Below are positions 1 to 11,342 of a stretch of 64,000 bases of DNA, one piece after another (within the stretch, counting starts at the first letter, position 1; every line of letters begins with the position of its first letter). The DNA lies in NCBI GenBank assembly GCA_021234155.1, contig JAJEKV010000008.1, forward strand, positions 20,617,959 to 20,681,958. Direction: 5' to 3'. The translations under genes were made by a program, and so were the position numbers. The notes below the pieces were generated by a model. The model was not told the origin of the DNA and searched no databases. It saw nothing but the letters and a program-made list of their open reading frames with translations. This DNA is from Isoetes taiwanensis. Taxonomy: Eukaryota > Streptophyta > Lycopodiopsida > Isoetales > Isoetaceae.

Positions 1-1394
1 CTCTTTCAAGCCTGCGTGCTTGAAGAGAGTTGTTCCGAGTCAACGTTATCTATAAACACACACATGTTGAGTTAAGCCACAGCAAAAACCACGAGACATT
101 ATTGCATTATTGTCCAAATTAAAAAAAAAAAGAAAAATTGAGTATTCTACTTTAAGAATTGAAAGTGTAGTACCTGAGATCTGGAAGGCACTAGCTGCTG
201 CAAGGAATCCAAGGAGTAAAGCAAAAGCTTGAAAGGGATTTTTTGTTGAACAAAGGAAAGGACCTATTGTAGTTCTTCTGTGCTATGGATTGCTCTTTCA
301 GACCTACAACACGTTCCAGAAAAAGAAATTCTTATTAGTATAGCTATAAAAATACTATTGCATGTAGCCCTCCTGTGCTGCCTTTTGAATTTGTAAACCA
401 GCCACTTTACAAAGATTCGTCACAATGGTCTTCATTATCAAATTCACAACCCTCCTTAACCAGATTGCTATTCAATCTCCATATCAGCAAAGCATGCTTA
501 TACGAAGATTAAAATGAAGGAAAAATTATCCCCTGCTAGATCTTTAGGGAATTTAGACAACGAGAAGAAAGGATGGCTTATTAGACCTGAACTAGGACAA
601 GAAGTAAAGAAATTAGAGCTGTTATGTATAAAATAGACACGAGTAACTATGAAGCATTTAACATGAAGAGACATTTGAGCTAAAATTTGCAGAAGCAGGA
701 GAAAGAAGGCAAATAGCTTCATAGAAAAGACTTGGCAAGTTAAGACAAGCAAGAAAACTAAGCTCGGTTTAGAAATCGAAGAGCTTGAGAAAAGAGGAAC
801 TTGAAATTGAAATTTTGGCAAACAGTGTAAAGAAGCTTTGCAATGGTCTGAGAGAGTCTAAGAAAGTGTAATGGTTTCCTAAAGTTGTGCAAATGCTGAT
901 GTTTGGCTAATTTGAGAACCTGAGAGTGGAATCCCCAAATCAAAACAGGGGATGCCACCAAGACTTACATTGTTGTTCTTGTTTTTTGTCTAAGTAGATC
1001 CTAAGTAAGCGCTGTTTTAAACAATCGATCTTAGCAACTTTCCATCAGAGCTCCTGGTGGAAGGTACATTTTCCCTGCTTCTGCTTCTGTGTTGTCGATC
1101 CTAAAGCTATGCCTTTATTTTAACAACTAAGTTGCGTTGCTCTCTGATCGATTTAATCTGTCAGCATTGTTGTTTCATCAGAGACCCAAAACCAGAAACA
1201 GGCTGAAACAGGTTACCTGGGGATGTTCGACCAAAACGACCGGATTAGAGCTTTAGCAACCAAGACCACCGGATTTGCAGGCCGGAGCAGACGCCAGGAA
1301 CACAGGAGAGTTTTTTTTGGGGGGAAAAAAAGGTCTGTTTTTTTTTTTGTCAAAACTCATAGACGTGATTCCTCGTTATTTTTTTAAATCACGA
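1..1394. other. no recognisable gene
   Basis: I see no coding region I can support here. Short open frames on the minus strand (about 500-960) lack family similarity and plausible start context. Poly-A/T runs occur near 120 and 1310-1345. The LINE described below begins somewhere before 1440, so the right part may be its 5' region. Confidence 0.6.
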
Positions 1395-1428
1395 ATAACG
1401 CGTTAGCAAATTGGGGCTAACGCGTTAT
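1395..1428. repeat. perfect 13-bp inverted repeat (hairpin)
   Basis: The arm ATAACGCGTTAGC at 1395-1407 is matched by its exact reverse complement at 1416-1428 with an 8-base spacer. It sits just upstream of the first recognisable LINE coding sequence. It could be a LINE 5' structure or the footprint of a small element; function unknown. Confidence 0.85.
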
Positions 1429-1617
1429 CTGCCAACTATGGCTATGAACAGGAGAGGCAGATGTTCCTGTTATACATAAACAGATGTGAATCAAGGCAAA
1501 TTGGGTCGGCAATGCAGGCAGGAAGAATGCTATTAGATGTATGTACGGGAGCCCGAATGATCATTGCAAATGGGGTGAGGAAATGGAGAGGATCGGGATG
1601 GCACACGAGGAGAAGTA

Positions 1618-2000
1618 ATGGTTCTGGGGGATTTCAATGCTCGGACGAGCAAAAGACAAACAAAGACATATACAGACATATCAAGAGTGCAGCTAAATGA
1701 AGCCGAGGAGCTACAGTTTCAAAGAAATTCAGAAGATGCACAATCGAACCACATGGGCGAGCTGCTCTTGGAATTTGGCACAATCTGCAATCTAAAAATC
1801 ATAAATGGGATATGTCGGTTTCAAGATTCACACAAATTTACATGCATGAATCATGCTGGAGCAAGTACCATTGATTATATCTTAGCCAGGAGTATAGAAC
1901 TTATTCAAGATTGCTTGATAGGAGATAAAATGCCCGAATCGGACCATCTTCCTTTGTGCATTACACTGAAAACGGGCCTCAAATCCAGCTCCCAACAGCC
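1618..2000 (+). pseudogene. LINE A endonuclease domain (C-terminal part)
   Basis: The reading frame contains G-D-F-N-A-R-T at its start, then I-D-Y-I-L near 1872 and S-D-H-L-P-L near 1938. These are the catalytic landmarks of the exonuclease-endonuclease-phosphatase fold of LINE endonucleases, which nick target DNA to prime reverse transcription. The N-terminal half with the first Asn and Glu motifs is absent or unreadable in the preceding 200 bases. The frame stays open to 2505 through a linker and a short piece that resembles the start of the RT domain. Inactive as it stands. Confidence 0.75.
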
Positions 2001-2413
2001 TCCTTTCTGCCCGAAGTTGAAACTGAAATATGAATTAGCAGAACCATACCAAAAACTTGTAGAAGAGATGCTGGCAAACACACCATGGTCAGGAGAGTTA
2101 AAGACAGATGCCCAGATGTTACCATACCAAATCCTGCAAGCAGCAGAGTGCACTTTTGGTTACACAAGAAGACACATGAAAGGAAGGCCATGCAATGCTT
2201 GGTGGGACGGAGAATGCAAAGAAGCACGTGCAAAATTGCCAAGCCCAAGCATTCTGAAGCCAACTTGGTATAAAAATCTGCTAAGATCCAAAAAGCGTAT
2301 GTTTCTCAGGAACCTCAGTGGCATGTACATAGAATTGATAAAATGGGGCGGGCAGACCATTATCACTATTCTTACCAGATTACTCAATGATTGTGTGAAG
2401 CAAGGAATGCCAG

Positions 2414-3381
2414 ATGAATGGAAAGTCAATCGTGTCCACCCAATACATAAGCAAGGAGACAAAAAAGATATTGATAGGAACTGTGTTTGCGAAAATCCTG
2501 GGTAGTTTGCTGGAGAACAAGCTCAGCTCATGGGCGGAGGCAAATGACAAATGCTCACAGTTTCAAGCAGGGTTTTGGAAACAACACAATACAGTGGACC
2601 ATGCCCTTACCCTCAGAGTGCTGGTGGAAAAAGCCAAAGCTCCAAACTGCGACTGTACATTGCCTTCATTGATTTCACCAAAGCATTTGACACAGTCCCA
2701 AGGAAAGAGCTTGGTGAGAGAATGGAGCAAATAGGTGTTCCACCAGAGATCAGAGGTGCAATCTCTCAGTTATATGCTGAAGTTCTTATCAAGCTCTCAA
2801 GCAGCATGCAAGATGTGATTAGAAATACCATTGGAGTGAGACAAGACTGTCCCCTTTCTCCCACACTATTTGGCATCTACATCGAGGAACTTGATGAATG
2901 GCTTAGAGACCACTCACTATCAGGTACAAAACTTGGAAAATATTTGCTTCAATTACTTTTGTATGCAGATGATGTAGTGCTGATAGCCAGCAAGAAAGCA
3001 ATACTGCAGAGCCACTTGAATTATCTTGAGGTTTTTTGTGAGACAAAGAAAATGAGCGTGAACATCTCCAAATCCAAAGTAATAGTTTTTGGAACCAGAG
3101 AAAGGCCACTGTTTTCCTACCAGGGGCAAGAACTGGAGATCGTAGAGCATTACAAATACCTCGGTATTGATTTCTCTTCCAAGTACAATTGGAAGGAGTG
3201 CATACGAAGACGGGTAACTGGAGGTAAGCAAGCACTCTATGGCATGCTCAGTAAATGCTCAATGGCAGCATTACATGATTGGGGTTTGAAAAAAATTCTA
3301 TTCAAAACACTGGTGCAAACAGTAATCTTGTATAGGGCGCCAATGTGGGGGCCAAATCTTGCTGCTAAGCAACGGAATTAG
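2414..3381 (+). pseudogene. LINE A reverse transcriptase domain, frameshifted
   Basis: RT blocks are readable in order: a fingers segment near 2480-2660 in one frame, then, after a frameshift near 2660, D-F-T-K-A-F-D-T-V-P, R-Q-D-C-P-L-S-P (the usual Gly of this motif is Asp) and L-L-Y-A-D-D-V-V-L. The thumb follows up to a stop at 3381. The enzyme would make element cDNA at the nicked target. The catalytic Asp pair survives although the frame is broken. Belongs to LINE A, between its endonuclease and C-terminal regions. Confidence 0.82.
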
Positions 3382-3405
3382 GTAGAACAAGTCCAAAAGA
3401 CATTC

Positions 3406-4010
3406 TTGAGAGAAGAATTGGGCATCAGGAGCCAAATACCATACGCTATCATGTTGGCAGAGGCAGGGATGTTCCCATTAGAAGTAGAAGCGCTTTTCCA
3501 AGCAATCAATTTTGTGAATAGAATAAGCGGGCAACCTCAAGAGCGGGTCTCTCATGTTGCCATGGTAAAATCAGAACAAAATGGTTGGTTACAGGATCTG
3601 AGAATATGGGCGAGCAAATGGGGTATAAATGAGATGAATTGGCCCAATAACAAGGAAGATGCTCGGGTTCTAATAGAACGACAGGCAATAGACTGTATGT
3701 GGGCAGCCCAAGGTAGTCGGATGCAGCATTATAGAGCACATGCTAATCACATATTGGAATATAAAAGCCAGGCATATTTGAATGCCAACATACCAAGATC
3801 TCTGCGGCATATAATAGCACGCTACAGAACCAGTTCTCACAGATTGGCAATAGAGACGGGGAGATGGCATAAAATACCATTAGAAGGCCGACTTTGCAGA
3901 TTATGTGACAATGAATTGCATAGAAGATGAGAACCATGTATTCACAGTGTGCCCGGCATACCAAGATGTACGCAGGAAATTCTTTATTCAGACACAGGAC
4001 TTCTACTCTT
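3406..4010 (+). pseudogene. LINE A ORF2 C-terminal region with CCHC knuckle
   Basis: Continues the ORF2 of LINE A after a stop at 3379-3381. It ends with an R-T-S-S-H-R-L-A-I-E-T-G-R segment and a C-R-L-C-(x)n-E-D-E-N-H-(x)4-C knuckle that spans a frameshift at about 3927. The same C-terminal block recurs in the LINE remnants at 23.9 kb and 47.0-47.7 kb, which links the three as one clade. The knuckle probably binds nucleic acid; that role is inferred from other LINEs. Confidence 0.75.
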
Positions 4011-4179
4011 TGTTCACACTATCGCCATCAGAATTGGGGACATAATTTCAAAGCGGTAGACACACACCGTACATTTTTGCTATCATTGTAATCATTAAAT
4101 GTTTCAGGCTCCATGGTCTTCAAGGCCCAAAGAGAGCTAGTTATTAAATAAATAAATAAATAAATAAATATCAGACATA

Positions 4180-6706
4180 CACAAGTAAGACTATTATAGA
4201 TTATGTATTACTATCCAAATTCAACAGACAGAATTAAGGAAGTAAAGTTGGTAGATTGGCTAATAGGAATAAGAAAAAGCATAGAACAATCAGGGTGAAA
4301 AGATCTCAATAACATAATAGAGGAGGAAATGGATGAGCAAGTTCAATATAATATGGACCGCAGTAGAATGACACAATTCAGGGAATGTATGGGTCAGTGT
4401 GTGAGGAAATATGGGAAGGATAAAGAAGAGGATAGGGAATACGAGGAAATTCAAGGCAACGATTTGGTATGATAAAGAGTCTGAAAGCACAAAAAGAAAA
4501 GCAAAACTATGGAAAGGGTCAGAGAGATGAAAAGGTAAAGAGTCTGAGGCAGTATATACAAGGATGGAAAAAAAGGCATACGTGTTAAAACAACAGAAAA
4601 GAAAGATATGCCAATTAGAAAATCATCCACAAGATTTTTGAAAGGTATTTAAGAAGTAGAACTAAAACAAAATAGTACAACTCAGGGACAGATGGATATC
4701 AGCAGGGACAGTAGAGGAGGAATTTAATGTGGAGGAGGTAGGGAGAGCATTGTGCAATCTAAACAATAACAAGGCAGTAGACTTACTAGGATTTATGATG
4801 AATATCTTCAAAGCTCCAGGAGAGAATTTATAGGAGTGGTAACCAAGGTCTTCAATAAAGCACTAAGAGAAGGACTGCCCCATACCTAGCAGTGCAATAA
4901 GGTAATACCATTGTTTAAAGGGGACGATCCCTTGAGTCCAAGAAAGTACAGGACGATAATGGTTAGTAGTGGAATGGCAAAGCATTACAACAAAGTCATA
5001 GAAATTAAAACAACAGAATGGGCAGAAAGAAATGAAAAACAAGCCTTAAAACAAGCAGAGTTCAGACCAAATCACTCGACAATAGATCATCTGGTGACTT
5101 GAGAGTTGTAATAGAAAAAACAAAGTCACAGAGGAAGCCTATACTGTTGCTTTGCTGACTTCAAAAAGGCATTTGATATAGTACCTAGGGACAAGTTACT
5201 TCAAAGGTTCGGAGACTTAGACCTACCACATAATCTGTTGGTGGCAATTGCAAGACTGTACGAGAAGATAGAGGCCAAGATGGAGCCGAATGATGAAGGA
5301 ATTGAGTGTGACATAGGGATAAAGTAAGGATGCCCGCTCTCCCCGAAAATCTTCGGGCTATATCTAGATGTGTTAGGAGAGTTTATAAGAAGCAAAAGAG
5401 TTGACAGAAATGCACCAATAATTGGACAGATTGAAGTACCAAATATATTATACGTTGATGATCTAATTTTAATGACAGTAGACAAGGAAAGTCTAGGGGA
5501 CCTCATGACAACATTGCAAGAATTCTATCAGAGAACTTGGCTATCTGTAAATCTAGAGAAGACAAAAATTGTCAGCTTTGAAGAGTAAACAATGAAGAAA
5601 ACGAGGTCAAATACATGGTATAGCCTATGGGGAGAATATAACAATACAAATACTTGGGATACAAAACAGAAGGCAGACGGACAGGAAAAGAACTCCTAGA
5701 TGAGAGATGATAAGTGGTAATTAAAAACTACTATGGAATGTGCGCAGCATAATATAACAGATTGGGGGGTGAAAAGCCACATGTTCAACGTGACAGTTAC
5801 ACCAGCTCTACTGGCTCTACAATATAGAATTGAAATATGGGGGAGTAGCACCTCGCAGGAAAATGGGTTAAGGCCGAAAACATGATCAAACATTTTCAAT
5901 GTAAAGAACTAGGGATAAATAAATAGACACTGGCATCGATAGCTCTATATGAGATATGAATAACAGCTTTTGAAGTCATAGAATTGGAAAGGACAATATA
6001 CAAGCTAGTGAGGCGAGCGATAGATACGTCAATGGAGATGGCAAGGGATGAGAATGGAGGCTAGATACTAGAACTCCAAGATTGGGATGCTAAACTGGGA
6101 CGTGACTTATGAAAAGAGGTAGATATAATAAGATGATTCATGAAGAGCAGGGAGTCTAAAATCAAGAATACTAAAAGTCTGGATGGAGAGACAACCACAT
6201 ACCAAATTGGGGATGTACCTAGAAATCATGACTCTGGAGGAAAGCATAGGATAGGCAATTTATATAGACAGTAATCAATCAAAGGCAACTAGGGTGGTAG
6301 TGTGCAAATTTAAAACAGGTAACCATAAATCTTGGATCGAGCAGAGTAGATGGCAATGCTCCATATTAAAAAGGGAAAGTAGATACTTCGTGCTCCAAAG
6401 ATCGCAAAATATCACTGATGGATCTGGTTTGGAACAAGCTCCATAAGGTCTCAAAGTGGGTATACAGAGAATGGGGAAGTGAATTTTTTCCCAGATTAAA
6501 AATTTGGATTTTTTCATTACTTCTGCCATACCTTGTAACTAAAATAGTCGCCCCTTTAAATGTCTAAATATAAAGTCGGAGTCACACCTTGTACTCAATG
6601 TCATGGGGCCGGGTCATTATTGACGTTAAAATTCTATACGATACGATATGATACGACACAACACAACACAACACAACACAACACAACACAACACAACACA
6701 ACACAA
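4180..6706 (+). mobile_element. LINE B: strongly decayed LINE of the same clade, (ACAAC)n tail
   Basis: Follows LINE A directly. Fragments readable in several frames include the endonuclease end I-D-Y-V-L-L near 4200, an RT start with N-N-K-A-V-D near 4765, F-K-K-A-F-D-I-V-P-R near 5160-5195, C-P-L-S-P near 5330 and Y-V-D-D-L-I-L near 5452-5475 (Tyr-Val-Asp-Asp). Many stops and indels make it clearly dead. The 3' end carries a variant of the LINE 3' module near 6605-6635, then about ten ACAAC units at 6655-6705. It is older than LINE A by its decay. Confidence 0.75.
6655..6706 (+). repeat. (ACAAC)n pentanucleotide tail
   Basis: About ten tandem ACAAC units forming the 3' tail of LINE B. The preceding bases (ATACGATACGATATGATACG) look like degenerate earlier tail units. 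Confidence 0.9.
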
Positions 6707-7692
6707 TAAACTCTGAGATAATGAACATATGTTGGTGCTTCACACTAGCTACTTGGTTGGAAGAATTTCCCCAGATTCCCTTTCGCAAAAGAGTGGGGAG
6801 AAGAGATCTGTAAAATCAAGTGTCTCAATTGCCAAGGTATCTGCTCTCCCTTATGGGTTATGTTTCATGCAAGTGACAATGTTAGCATCTTTTTAACCAT
6901 AATTTATAAGTAAATTTGTCCCACGTATCCTGCATAACACAAAGCAGATTAGTTATGTGGTGTAATCCTGCCTCTAGAACAACCAGAAGGCAATACTTTA
7001 GGGCATCAATTTGGGGTTGGATACCTTTAAGGTGCTGTAAAATTCCAAATTCATTCCAACAAAAACAAATAAGTAAGTGAATACTTTGGAAGGCAATATT
7101 TCAGGTATTCAAGGATATTTGAAATGCCTTGTCGCATTAGAATAGTAACTATCAAATTCCAAAGAACATTTATCTACGGAATGTAGCAAAATAAAAGAAT
7201 CACCACTCCAATTTGTGAGAGGTGGTAGTCAGGATGGTTGGAATATGAACAAAAGAAAGCTAATTCGTGTGCAGATGTCCAAATATTTTCAATTAAGATA
7301 GAAAAACTTTTGCATCTATAATCCCTTTTCCAATACAAAGAAGTTAGTAGTTACATTTGATAAAGGAAGAGATCTTATTGTTTTCAGCAACAATACTCAG
7401 AATGATACTCTAGCAAAGCACTTAAAACAATCATCTATCTTTGACATGCGGATAAATAATTACTTCTCCAACCAGAAGAACTCAATGAATCCACCAAAAC
7501 AAAAGAAAATAACCAAGATTTCAATGCAATGTTAAGGAAGTATTTCCTTTCTCCTAAATGGCAAGGTAATGGTGTATCTGGACATTCCGAAAAGAATTTA
7601 CAAAACAAGAAAGAGTTCCCAACCACTAATAAGTGTGAGCTACTCATGGGTTTGGTGTTTTTTAAAGGACGTATTTCTTCTTTATTCACTTA
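6707..7692. other. no recognisable gene
   Basis: AT-rich sequence without supported coding content. Open frames here are short and show no motif. Confidence 0.55.
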
Positions 7693-7720
7693 CTAGAAAA
7701 AGTGCCCGGCATTGCTAGGC
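7693..7720 (-). mobile_element. Helitron-type 3' terminus 1
   Basis: Read on the minus strand there is a 7-bp-stem hairpin (7704-7720, one mismatch and one wobble, loop AAT), seven bases, then CTAG followed by T. That is the architecture of a Helitron 3' end, which inserts between A and T. The element body would extend to higher coordinates; its 5' end was not found. Confidence 0.5.
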
Positions 7721-7755
7721 GTGCCCTTGGGCATCAAATTCAAAGCCGAATGAAG

Positions 7756-7944
7756 AAAATGGATTTAGATGAAAAATGTCAGTTGTTAGAGCACAGTAGG
7801 GTGGTGGCGGTGGCCGCCCAAGCAGAGAGAGAGAGCATACAAAAATTGTGGCTAGAAGAGCAGCAAGCAGGCTGCTTCTGTCTTGCCAAGGCCAGAGCAG
7901 ATCAAGATGTATTTTCCTTCCAATTCTACTGGAGTTTGCTATAG
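7756..7944 (+). pseudogene. coding-like helical fragment, unidentified
   Basis: An open frame beginning M-K-K-M-D-L-D-E-K has the composition of a real coiled-coil or helical segment (rich in Glu, Gln, Ala, Arg and Leu), then stops at 7944. The same frame runs open upstream to 7702. I do not recognise the family. It lies directly inside the putative Helitron end at 7693 and in the opposite sense, so it may be a captured exon. No splice site or start context decides the boundaries. Confidence 0.3.
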
Positions 7945-9204
7945 GAGCGATTAGGCTGGGGTATGGTCGCCATTTCAACTAACCCTCTTTAAACAATAGA
8001 CTGTGATTTGGTAAGGGTCCTATTTCATGCTTTTGCCATGAGTTTTTGGTTCTCAGACATAGTTAAGCTAGCAAGTAGCATGTGCTCATAGATTTGTGAT
8101 GGCTTAGAGTCTCTGAGCTCTAGTTTCGTCCGTCTTATCTTTTCGCTGCTGCTAGCGCATATAAACAGTTAGAAGCTTGGTTTTTCAGATCTGATGTCGC
8201 ATTCACCGCGTGGTGTCTGCACTCATTGCAAACTTGTGGTCTGCACTCATTGCAGATTTATGGTCTGCACTCATTGCAGTCCTGCTTGATAGGTGGAATA
8301 AAAAGTTATAAATGTATCTGTAAGTGTAAAGGAGAGTCAAAATGTGAAGGGTTTAAGGTTCTAGAGCGTTGGGCATTAGTCATAGCGCGTGGAATGTGTA
8401 GGAATAATGGGATGCATAGTTTGAAATAGATGCATCTGATAGTTTAGAATTTTGTTGAAGACAATGGATCCAATGGGTAGTCAACACAAATGCATTTAAA
8501 AGTGCAGTGGAAATTATTGATATTGGATTTGTGTGTGCAGATGGAAGAAATGTGTAGCTATGTTCTTGTGTGTGAAGCCGTAATACTTGTCTAGTAAATT
8601 CAAAAGGATAGTAACATTCGTATGATAGCCATTGAGAAATATATTCATGTGGATGCATGTAAGACATACTTAATTCATCGATGTTTCTTTTTTGTTACTC
8701 TTTGTTCTAGGAGGGTATTGAACACAAGGGGGAAAAATGTAAGTGGTTCGAGAAACAAGCAAAGACAAACATGAACCCGAAACTCTATAAAACCATAAAA
8801 ACTTGAATTTGAGGAGAATCATAAACCTTTAAACCTAAAAATATTAGTGATTAAAAAAAACCCTAAATCGTAAACCCTAAGCCCACATATTCCTAACCCT
8901 AACTCTAACAAAAAACAACATGTCAAGCAATTAATGGTTGTAATATTTCATATACCAAGCTATAGTAGCTACATACATATTCTGTGGGCATTCTTTATGC
9001 ACTTGCCTATTATGCCCATCGTAAATGTGTGTCTATTGTGAATGTCTATGAAAATTCATATCTGATCAGAATTAAAATGAAAGATGTCAATAAACCGTAA
9101 GGCGACCCCAAACCCTTGACAAATGCAAGCACATCTAATTGTGGTGTTCGCAATATTTTTAAAATAAATCTCGCATTAACATTCGTAGGAAATTCTTGTA
9201 CACA
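7945..9204. other. no recognisable gene
   Basis: Short tandem variants of a motif ending CTGCACTCATTGCA occur at 8215-8280, and telomere-like motifs at 8858-8903 (separate entry). No supported coding region. Confidence 0.5.
8858..8903 (+). repeat. degenerate interstitial telomere-like motifs
   Basis: Four imperfect copies of the plant telomere unit CCCTAAA occur in 46 bases (AAACCCTAAATCGTAAACCC and CCTAACCCTAAC), with weaker copies just upstream. Too short to be a fusion point; could be telo-box sequences or a decayed telomeric insert. Confidence 0.55.
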
Positions 9205-9209
9205 CGTCT

Positions 9210-9341
9210 CTTCGGAAAACCCTTCGGGGCGGGGGTTTTTTAATCCGGGTAGTAATCCGCTTGCTGCGCTTTTGTATTGGGTCCCATAGACCGATTGGTC
9301 TCCGTGGACGATAAAAATACCTTCCTTCCTTCCTTCCTTCA
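9210..9341 (+). mobile_element. LINE 3' module with (CCTT)n tail
   Basis: Contains the two conserved parts of the module seen across this window: an AAAACCC/GGGGTTTTTT hairpin core at about 9215-9245, then GGGTCCCATAGACC, ATTGGTC and TCCGTGGACGATAAAAAT, followed by five CCTT units. No coding part is attached, so this is a 5'-truncated insertion. Confidence 0.7.
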
Positions 9342-9481
9342 AAATATCTATTTTTAAAAGAGTAATCGTTCATATGGTTCGACCTTCAAAACTTGGATAA
9401 CCATAAGTATGAAACCATTGGAGTATAGGCTTGGCCTCTACAATATATCCAAATGAGTTCAAGAAAAGAAAAGAATAGAAT

Positions 9482-9680
9482 AGAATAGAATGTCATTAAT
9501 TCACGTAGCGGATCGATATTCTTGCACAAGACGAGCATGCATGCATTGCATGCGTCGCATGCATGCATCGCATGCATTTTTAGGCCGTTCATCAGGTTGG
9601 GGGATCGCTATTTATTGCAGAGTTCTTCATCGACATTTCATCGGCGCTTTCTCATCTCTCAGCAGTATCCATGGCTTCTA
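9482..9680 (+). repeat. RY-rich direct repeat, copy 1
   Basis: About 190 bp repeated at 9878-10065. Both copies hold a dense CATGCATG cluster (here 9535-9578), a GGCCGTTCATCAGGTTGGGG segment, and end at ATCCATGGCT. This copy starts at a (GAATA)n tract. RY motifs (CATGCA) are known seed/embryo regulatory sites in plants, but here the repeat is more likely part of a mobile element's 5' region. Confidence 0.75.
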
Positions 9681-9870
9681 TTCTTTGATCTCATACGGAG
9701 GAGGGGCTTCTTCTTGCATGAGCTACTCTTTCTTGACCATTCATATCCTTTCTAACCTCTTCTATCTTTGCCCTTTTGTCCGACATAGGACAATCTTCAA
9801 CTTTTCTCCTCGGATCTAGTATTTGAAATTCTCTGGTATCGGGATGTTGTTGGTTTCATGTGAGTCGCAG

Positions 9871-10065
9871 TGCAAGAATGTCATCGATTCGCATAGCGGA
9901 TCGACATTCTTGCACAAGACGAGCATGCATGCATTGCATGTGTCGCATGCATGCATCGCATGCATTTTTAGGCCGTTCATCAGGTTGGGGGATCGCTATT
10001 TATTGCGGAGTTCTTCATCGACATTTCATCGACGCTTTCTCATCTCTCAGCAGTATCCATGGCTC
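9871..10065 (+). repeat. RY-rich direct repeat, copy 2, with 12-bp inverted repeat
   Basis: Second copy of the preceding repeat. Its left edge is a perfect inverted repeat: TGCAAGAATGTC (9871-9882) and its reverse complement (9903-9914) around a 20-base loop. Copy 1 lost the left arm to the (GAATA)n junction. The cause of the duplication is not visible. Confidence 0.75.
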
Positions 10066-10121
10066 CCACCTTTCCCCCCCTTTAAAATTGTTATTTATAT
10101 GTTCATATTTGTTATAATTGT

Positions 10122-10220
10122 CGCGTGGCACGCTTGACCAGCCCCTCGCTTTTTCAAGGTGTAAATGTTGTTTTTTGTTGCATGGCACGCGTGACCAGCC
10201 CCTCGCTTTTCGAGGTTTTT
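10122..10220 (+). repeat. short tandem repeat, two units
   Basis: Two imperfect copies of a unit containing GCACGC(G/T)TGACCAGCCCC followed by TCGCTTTT, starting near 10128 and 10186. Nothing coding is attached. It leads into a partial LINE 3' hairpin core at 10371-10412. Confidence 0.6.
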
Positions 10221-10370
10221 TCGCTATTGGTTTTTCTGTTGGTGATGTGCAGGTCCAGGGGTGATGCGCAACTTCGGTATTCTCTGTGGAGCGTGGGTTT
10301 TTTTGTGGGAACGTTTAGCAGCCCTGCGTTGTCCAAGCCCTTTGCGGAGATCTTATCGCTAGGGTTTGTC

Positions 10371-10412
10371 CTCGAAAACGCGAAAGGGCGGGGTTTTTTA
10401 ATCCCGGCAATA
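10371..10412 (+). mobile_element. partial LINE 3' hairpin core
   Basis: The CGAAAAC...GGGGTTTTTTAATCC core of the LINE 3' module is present, but the distal part and tail are replaced by unrelated sequence. A decayed or recombined copy. Confidence 0.5.
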
Positions 10413-10594
10413 AGCTCTCGGCAGGTACACTAGCCAACATCTGTAGCACACAATTTTATTTGGGGTCCAGGTGTTATAACTGGACATTCCCTATGTTTTT
10501 CATTTTTTAGGTAGCCTGCGATGTGCAGCTACCCACCCTATACCATTGTAGGAAAAACTGCTGAGATGAATGAAAAGCCTATCTATCATTGTAG

Positions 10595-10635
10595 AGAATA
10601 GAATAGAATAGATATTTTTATTGTCCGCGAAAAAA
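10595..10635 (-). mobile_element. LINE 3' end with (CTATT)n tail, minus strand
   Basis: On the minus strand the sequence reads TCGCGGACAATAAAAATAT followed by three or four CTATT units. This matches the distal end of the LINE 3' module. No coding region is recognisable on the body side (10636 onward). Confidence 0.6.
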
Positions 10636-10640
10636 GGAAG

Positions 10641-11342
10641 GATGGTTGACACCTACACTATAGTCCGTCAACAAATCTCCAAATATACAACAATTTATCT
10701 ATGGTCCATCGAATACTCATGCCTTGTAAATGAGATGTCGATTCAGAGAAATGGGAATTATTCAAAACTTTACAGTTCAACCTTGCATGGCAGAATTACA
10801 AAGCCATGGCAATGCATGGTATGGGCTTTACTGGCAACTTCTAAGAATCCAATCTTTTGATGCATCTTCAAGCTACTGCAAAACTCAAACTTCAAATGCA
10901 TGCTTCTGTTTATGACGCCCTGCCAAAATCTATAAGAGGAGATGGAGATTCAAAAGGAATAAAACTGAAGTAAAAAACACAAATTGGCACTCCAGATATG
11001 AAAAAAGACAATGGTTTGCTCAAGAATAGCCATAATTGCTAGTTGTAGTTTTTTTCCAAGAGGACCTTCGTCACAAAGGAGACAGACCCATATCAAATTA
11101 CTCTCATGATGACCCATATCATGTGGTTATGTGACATAATCCACTGTATTTCTCTTGCTCTCATACTGTGGCGCATGCTGGATCTAAGACATATTTCAAG
11201 CTGAAGACATATTTCTGGCAGGATGTAGACAGGTGTGGTTCCAGCTGAGGTGGCGCACGAGCGGCAGAGCCGCGAGTGCTCCGCCGAGGCTGGTGGCTCT
11301 GCCGAGGAACATTTTGAGGGGGATACCTGAGGAAAGTAGATT
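10641..11342. other. no recognisable gene
   Basis: AT-rich; no open frame with recognisable motifs. May include the body of the minus-strand LINE fragment ending at 10595. Confidence 0.5.

Larger units (their letters stand above)
1440..4175 (+). mobile_element. LINE A: decayed non-L1 LINE, (AAAT)n tail
   Basis: One degenerate non-LTR retrotransposon in the plus sense. The order is apurinic-type endonuclease (about 1618-1980), reverse transcriptase (about 2300-3380), a C-terminal region (3406-4010) with a Cys/His knuckle, then a 3' end closed by six or seven AAAT units at 4144-4172. Reading frames are broken near 1620, 2470, 2680, 3380 and 3930. The RT signature Tyr-Ala-Asp-Asp is intact near 2960-2971. 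The RT and the CCHC knuckle resemble the I/Jockey/R1-like grouping more than the L1 type found at 34-47 kb, but the clade is not certain. The 5' end is not defined, and part of the endonuclease seems missing. Confidence 0.85.

Noticed and set aside
6650-6710. CRISPR-like or satellite array
   Set aside because: It is a pure pentanucleotide repeat at the end of a LINE; no spacers.
9535-9965. CATGCATG clusters as true seed-specific promoters
   Set aside because: Both lie in a duplicated repeat without an adjacent gene start; a mobile-element origin is simpler.
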